Position numbers and translations under genes: made by a program. 64,000 bases of DNA, from contig VXRL01000065.1 of the NCBI GenBank assembly GCA_009838515.1, positions 62,001 to 126,000 on the forward strand, given 5' to 3'. This document shows, piece after piece, positions 59,800-64,000 of this stretch (its first letter is position 1; each line of letters starts with the position of its first letter). The DNA comes from Terriglobia bacterium (GTDB lineage Bacteria; Acidobacteriota; Terriglobia; Bryobacterales; UBA6623). Below the pieces are notes generated by a model. That model was not told the DNA's origin. It saw nothing but the letters and a program-made list of their open reading frames with translations, and searched no databases.

Positions 59800-62700
59800 T
59801 CAAGGTTGGTGGGCCGCGGACTCCGTCGTGCCGGCATCGTCGAAGTTCGGGAAATGGCTCTCCGGCGGGCTTGCGAAGATCGACGGCGTACGCCGTGCGC
59901 ATGATGGGGCAGCAGCGGACACCTCCCCGACGGGCTCCACGCTCGTGTCGTCGGGATCCTCGGCGACTTCATCCTCGCCATGGACAATGCCCTGCGCCAG
60001 CGACAGGGCGGAAGCGGTGGTCATCAGTTCGAGCGCGCTCACTCGATAGTTGAATTCCGTCTGGATGAATGTTCCAAGCTCGGCGACTGAGAGCGACGTC
60101 AGTCCGAAACTGGACAACGGTTCTTCGGCTCCGCTCTCGTCGTGACCGCAAAGCTCGGCCACCTTTGCCGCAATCTGCGCCACTACGGTTTCAACCGTCC
60201 ACTCGCCGGCCGGCCCGGCCTCGAACGCGTCTCGGTTGCGCATCAGGCGCCCGATGCGCATGTAGTCGGCAAAGTCCACCGTCCACAACGGACGTTCGAA
60301 CAGGGCGCAGATCAGATGATCCTGGTCCGACAGCGCCCGCAAGGCGTAGTCCAGATTAGCGGTGGCGAAATCGCTGCTCACCGGGGGCAGGCCTGCCGCT
60401 CTCATCATGCGCAAGACCGGAAGACTGCGGGCGGCCATGCCTGCGTCGGCCACGGCGGCCATATTGTAGGCCAGGCATGGCAGGCCTTGTCTCCGGCGGC
60501 TGGCAGCAAGACCGTCGAGGTAGCCGTTGGCGGCGCTGTAGTTGATCTGTCCGGGGTTGCCCAGCGCAGAGGAGGTTGACGAGAATAGCACGAAGTAGTC
60601 GAGTGAATGGTCTCGCGTGGCCCGGTGGAGATGAAGGGCGCCGAGGGCCTTGGGAGCGAAGACCCGTGCCACGGATTCCGCTGACAGATCGTCGAGCAAG
60701 TGATCGTCCAAGACGCCGGCGAGGTGGAAAACGCCCTTGAGCGGCCGTTGGACTTGCGCAACGCAGCGCCGCACGTCGTCTTCCACCGCAACGTCCCCCG
60801 CCACGATGTCGAACTCGACCTGCTCGTCCATATAGGCTAGAGCGCTCGTCCGGCGAATCCAGTCCGCGTCCCGGTTGCGCTCGGGGTGGCGGTCCATCAG
60901 GGTGAGATGACGCGCCCCTGAGGCCACCAAGTAGGGCAGCAATCTCAGGCCGAATCCGCCCAGAGCGCCAGTGACCAGATAAGTCGCATCAGGATCGAAC
61001 AGCGGCCGCACGTCGGCGATCGGGAATCCGGGATTGTCAGAATCCGGGGGGGCCATCAGAACCAGCTTGCCCTGGTGCTGGCCGGCTGCCATCTGCCGAA
61101 TAGCCTTCGCGTAATCCGCATAGCGAAACGCAGTGACGGGTAACGGCGACAGGGATCCCTTTGCGATCAGGTCGAGGCAAGCTTGGGAAAGTTCGCGCGC
61201 CAGGAGGGGATTGTCGAGCAACAGACGGTCGATGTCGATCGCCGCGAAACGCAGGTTCTTCCGAAACACTCGGAGGCCGAGCTCGTTGTCCGCATAGATG
61301 TCGACCTTGCCGATCTCGCAATGGCAGCCGCCCGGCCGCAGGGCCTGAAGACAGAGTTCGATATGGCGTCCTGCAAGAGAATTCAGGACAACGTCAACAC
61401 CTTCGCCCGCCGTAGCCGCCATAAGGCCGTCATGCCAGTCGAAGCTGTGGGAATCGAATGCGGCGCGTACGCCTAGCGCCAGCAGGCGCTCGCGCTTGCT
61501 CTCGCTGCCGGCGGTCGCGTAGATCTCGGCCCCTACATGCTTGGCCAGGGCGATGGCGGCCTGCCCGACACCGCCCATCGCAGAGTGGATCAGCACTCGC
61601 TGCCCCTTCATCAGGCGTGCCGTATGGATGAGTGAATAATATGCGGTGACGTAGACCGACAGCGTGGAGGCGGCCTCTTCCATGCTGAGGCCGTCGGGTT
61701 TGGCGAAGACGAGGGACTGGTCGACCGTCACGCGATTGGCAATGCAGCCGCCTGCGACAAAGGCCACCTCATCCCCGACACGGCAATGCCGCACGTTGGA
61801 TCCGACCCGACGAACGATCCCGCTGGCCTCCATGCCGATCTGCTGTCCAAGTGCCGAGCGTTCGTAGGCTAGTGCCGGCAAGAGACCAAGCGTCACCATG
61901 ACGTCGCGGAAATTCAGGGCCGCCGCCGTCACGTCGACCTGCACATCCTCTGGCCCTGGCGCGGCCGGTTCGTAGGTCTTCATCTGTAGACCGGCGACTT
62001 GTCCTGCATTGTCCGGAACGAGCCGGTATGCGCACTCGCCCGCGGTGGGAACCGGCAAGTATCGCTCTTTGAGACTGACCATCCGGGGTGCCCACAGACG
62101 CTTCTTGCGCACCGCCAACTCGCGTTCGCGCAGATCGCACCGCGCGAGCCACGCCAGAGTTTCCAGGTCGCTCGGATCTCCCAGATCGACCAGTCGGAAA
62201 TCGATCTTGGCGTCATCCCCGACTTCCAGCGCCATGCTGCGGACCGCACCCCAAAGCACGCTGCCGCGCGCATCTTCCACAGTGTGGGCGGCTCTCCGCG
62301 TCACCACCGTCAATCGGCAGCGGCGCTTAGCCTGTTCGATTCGATGCGAAGTCAGCGCCTGGACGAAAGCGATGAAACCTGCGGCCAGATCCTTGCCCGT
62401 CGGATCTCCGGGATCGGTGCCGCAGAAAAAGTCGACGGCCCGCAGGTCGGTCGCGTCCGGCCACTCGTGGAGCGCTTGCAGCGAAGCGCCTGTCGAATCT
62501 TGATGGGGGATCAGGTGCACTGAGCCCGGCTGGTCGAGCAAGGACGCCCATTCGGAAGCCCAGCTCCCCCGCTCTCCCAGCACCCATCTCGGGCCCGGAA
62601 GCTCCATGGCGTCGGCCGTGTCGGCGAAGTCGTGCGGCGCTTGCAGCAAGGTCGCACGCCGCCCCGCTCGCATGGTTCTCCAGCCCGTACCTGGTTCAAT

Positions 62701-64000
62701 CACAGATTCTTCGTCGTGAAGGGCCAGGGCGAGGCCGCCGGCCACCGCCAGCCGACGGGCCAATTCCCATCTTTCCGGGCCGAGAGACGCGTCGCCGTGC
62801 AGCAGGACGATCTCGGCGGCTGCCCGACGCAGCAAACCGTCCTCTGGGTCCAGAGGCGCGGATGGATCGACGCTCGTGAACCGCAGAGCGGCATCGTGTT
62901 GATGAAATGCGTCGTAGCAGTGCCGAGCGGCGTCCTCGCTGTCCGTAACCAGCCAGTATTCGCCGCTGCTGTTGACCTTGGATAAATCGTCAACGCAGCT
63001 CTTCAGGGCGGTGCGGTCTGGCTCCCGCCCGCCCGCCAGCTCGACCACGTGACAGGACTGAAACTCGCCCTCTCGCGACCCCTGGAGAGCGGCGATCAGG
63101 GCGGCGGGCGCGATCTCCTCGTCTGGCAGGCGGTCGATCAGTGCCGGGCCGCCGGGAATGAACTTCGGCTGCCATACGATCCGGTGCTTGCTGTTCGGCA
63201 GATCGTTCCAGCGCGGATTGGAGGTGAAATAGGTGTATTCGCCGATATGGGCAACGAGATCACCGGTCTCGGTGTCGTAGAAGCTGATGCTGCCGCCTGA
63301 CCTCTCGCCGCGACGCACGGAGTATTGTCCCCGTTCGTTCGCATTCATCCAATCGTCGCGGGGCCTGGTGACATGGCACGTGATCCGCGGTCCGGTCGGC
63401 CGGCGAAGGAAGGTCATGCCTTCGGCGCGCTGCGGAATGGCGAACAGATCGGCGGCGGTCAGCAGATGATAAAGGAATATCTGGAGTCCCCCGTCAAGCA
63501 ACGGGGGGCACGAGACGTAGCCCTCGTCGCGACCCGTCGTCCACAAGCCTTCGTCCATCTCTACATCGAAAAGGTAGGCCCTTGAAATCGTGTCCACTTG
63601 GACGCGCCGAATGGTTCGGAAAAACGGACCGTATTGGAAGGTCTCGCTCAGAACCGCTTCAAGGCGCTCATAAAAGTTCTGGTCGTCTGCGAGGGATGAG
63701 GATTCGAAGTGGGCCTTGTCGATGTCCGCCAGTCGTCCCGCCACGCCAACCGCGTGGTCGTCACCCACAAGGCGCACCTTTCCGCGGCAATGCAGCTCGC
63801 TGCTTGCGTCGACATCGTAGGCCCGGGAGGAAACCGTGAAGGTGAATTCGTCCGGTACTGAGGCGGCCCTGTACAAGGCTGTTTGCAGCCGCACCGCCAA
63901 TTTCGGGACGGGACAGGGCTGCAGGAACTCGAGTACTTCGAAGTACGCCGGAGCACCTCCGAGTGCCTCCAGGATCAGCTCGATGTAACCGGCTGCCGGC
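59800..64000 (-). CDS. highly reducing type I polyketide synthase (DH-...-ER-KR-ACP), 3' part
   Basis: The frame is open to the window edge; 1399 residues are visible and KS-AT must lie upstream. Domains: DH hot-dog fold (1-250, AAGYIELILEALGGAPAYFE, SCPPLLDGGLQIFLYHLL); a linker without a clear catalytic site, probably a dead methyltransferase plus structural KR half (250-660); ER (670-985, LNFRDVMVTLGL, SAMGGVGQAAIALAKHVGAE); KR (1005-1225, VTGALGGFGLRLLPYLVASG, LAGVLDDHLL, active Ser/Tyr/Asn in LFSSTSSAL, INYSAANGYLD); ACP (1270-1340) with Ser in SSFGLTSLSV, where the usual Asp of DSL is Thr. A 60-residue tail follows. DH, ER and KR all look active, predicting a saturated chain. First gene of a three-gene operon. 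Confidence 0.9.
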   Translation of the reverse strand, partial: PAAGYIELILEALGGAPAYFEVLEFLQPCPVPKLAVRLQTALYRAASVPDEFTFTVSSRAYDVDASSELHCRGKVRLVGDDHAVGVAGRLADIDKAHFESSSLADDQNFYERLEAVLSETFQYGPFFRTIRRVQVDTISRAYLFDVEMDEGLWTTGRDEGYVSCPPLLDGGLQIFLYHLLTAADLFAIPQRAEGMTFLRRPTGPRITCHVTRPRDDWMNANERGQYSVRRGERSGGSISFYDTETGDLVAHIGEYTYFTSNPRWNDLPNSKHRIVWQPKFIPGGPALIDRLPDEEIAPAALIAALQGSREGEFQSCHVVELAGGREPDRTALKSCVDDLSKVNSSGEYWLVTDSEDAARHCYDAFHQHDAALRFTSVDPSAPLDPEDGLLRRAAAEIVLLHGDASLGPERWELARRLAVAGGLALALHDEESVIEPGTGWRTMRAGRRATLLQAPHDFADTADAMELPGPRWVLGERGSWASEWASLLDQPGSVHLIPHQDSTGASLQALHEWPDATDLRAVDFFCGTDPGDPTGKDLAAGFIAFVQALTSHRIEQAKRRCRLTVVTRRAAHTVEDARGSVLWGAVRSMALEVGDDAKIDFRLVDLGDPSDLETLAWLARCDLRERELAVRKKRLWAPRMVSLKERYLPVPTAGECAYRLVPDNAGQVAGLQMKTYEPAAPGPEDVQVDVTAAALNFRDVMVTLGLLPALAYERSALGQQIGMEASGIVRRVGSNVRHCRVGDEVAFVAGGCIANRVTVDQSLVFAKPDGLSMEEAASTLSVYVTAYYSLIHTARLMKGQRVLIHSAMGGVGQAAIALAKHVGAEIYATAGSESKRERLLALGVRAAFDSHSFDWHDGLMAATAGEGVDVVLNSLAGRHIELCLQALRPGGCHCEIGKVDIYADNELGLRVFRKNLRFAAIDIDRLLLDNPLLARELSQACLDLIAKGSLSPLPVTAFRYADYAKAIRQMAAGQHQGKLVLMAPPDSDNPGFPIADVRPLFDPDATYLVTGALGGFGLRLLPYLVASGARHLTLMDRHPERNRDADWIRRTSALAYMDEQVEFDIVAGDVAVEDDVRRCVAQVQRPLKGVFHLAGVLDDHLLDDLSAESVARVFAPKALGALHLHRATRDHSLDYFVLFSSTSSALGNPGQINYSAANGYLDGLAASRRRQGLPCLAYNMAAVADAGMAARSLPVLRMMRAAGLPPVSSDFATANLDYALRALSDQDHLICALFERPLWTVDFADYMRIGRLMRNRDAFEAGPAGEWTVETVVAQIAAKVAELCGHDESGAEEPLSSFGLTSLSVAELGTFIQTEFNYRVSALELMTTASALSLAQGIVHGEDEVAEDPDDTSVEPVGEVSAAAPSCARRTPSIFASPPESHFPNFDDAGTTESAAHQP

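Overview
The window is one GC-rich bacterial chromosome segment, about 62-65% GC by eye, cut at both ends inside genes. Several features together suggest an Acidobacteriota-like organism from a marine or host-associated habitat. These are a giant TonB receptor with an N-terminal carboxypeptidase-regulatory-like domain, CRTAC1 (FG-GAP plus ASPIC/UnbV) proteins, PSCyt1/DUF1549/DUF1553 and DUF1501 proteins, TPR-multihaem cytochromes, and enzymes acting on fucosylated and sulphated glycans. The taxonomy is inference; there is no rRNA or ribosomal marker.

Layout. 1-6.6 kb: tail of an EF-hand protein, tRNA-Leu, a cupin related to mannose-6-phosphate isomerase, glutamine synthetase, and two DUF4143-type AAA ATPases, each sitting on an AT-rich palindrome. 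6.7-14.2 kb: a secreted DUF3604 protein, a dihaem cytochrome c overlapping a PQQ alcohol dehydrogenase with a lanthanide-type Asp pair, a prohibitin and an M19 dipeptidase. 14.5-15.2 kb: an intact VapBC module with a clear operator. 15.3-21.4 kb: an alkaline-phosphatase-superfamily membrane enzyme, a short ArsC-like gene whose active-site Cys codon is UGA followed by a bacterial-type SECIS hairpin, three tRNAs (Thr, Gly, Thr), an RhlE-type helicase and a TPR protein. 21.6-34.1 kb: TonB receptor, octahaem cytochrome, third DUF4143 ATPase, then a TPR-CRTAC1-CRTAC1 run and tRNA-Gln.

34.4-41.3 kb: an antitoxin with a truncated toxin, ketopantoate reductase, an exported flavodoxin, a second DUF3604 protein, an SRPBCC protein and a Gfo/Idh/MocA oxidoreductase. 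41.3-51.0 kb: an operon for a DUF1549/DUF1553 protein, a DUF1501 protein and a GH29 alpha-L-fucosidase, divergent from a polysaccharide lyase of the chondroitinase (PL8) type. 51.2-53.5 kb: a vapBC pair interrupted only by amber codons, then a TnpB element with terminal inverted repeats. 53.5-64 kb: malate synthase and, convergent to it, a biosynthetic operon. The operon encodes a highly reducing type I PKS (cut at the edge), a B12-binding radical SAM enzyme and a thioester-reductase/sulfotransferase fusion. Together these could make, modify, reductively release and sulphate an alkyl chain.

The most notable items are the predicted selenoprotein at 18061-18408, the PKS/radical SAM/reductase-sulfotransferase operon, the amber-only vapBC pair, the TIR-bounded TnpB element and the three palindrome-associated ATPases.
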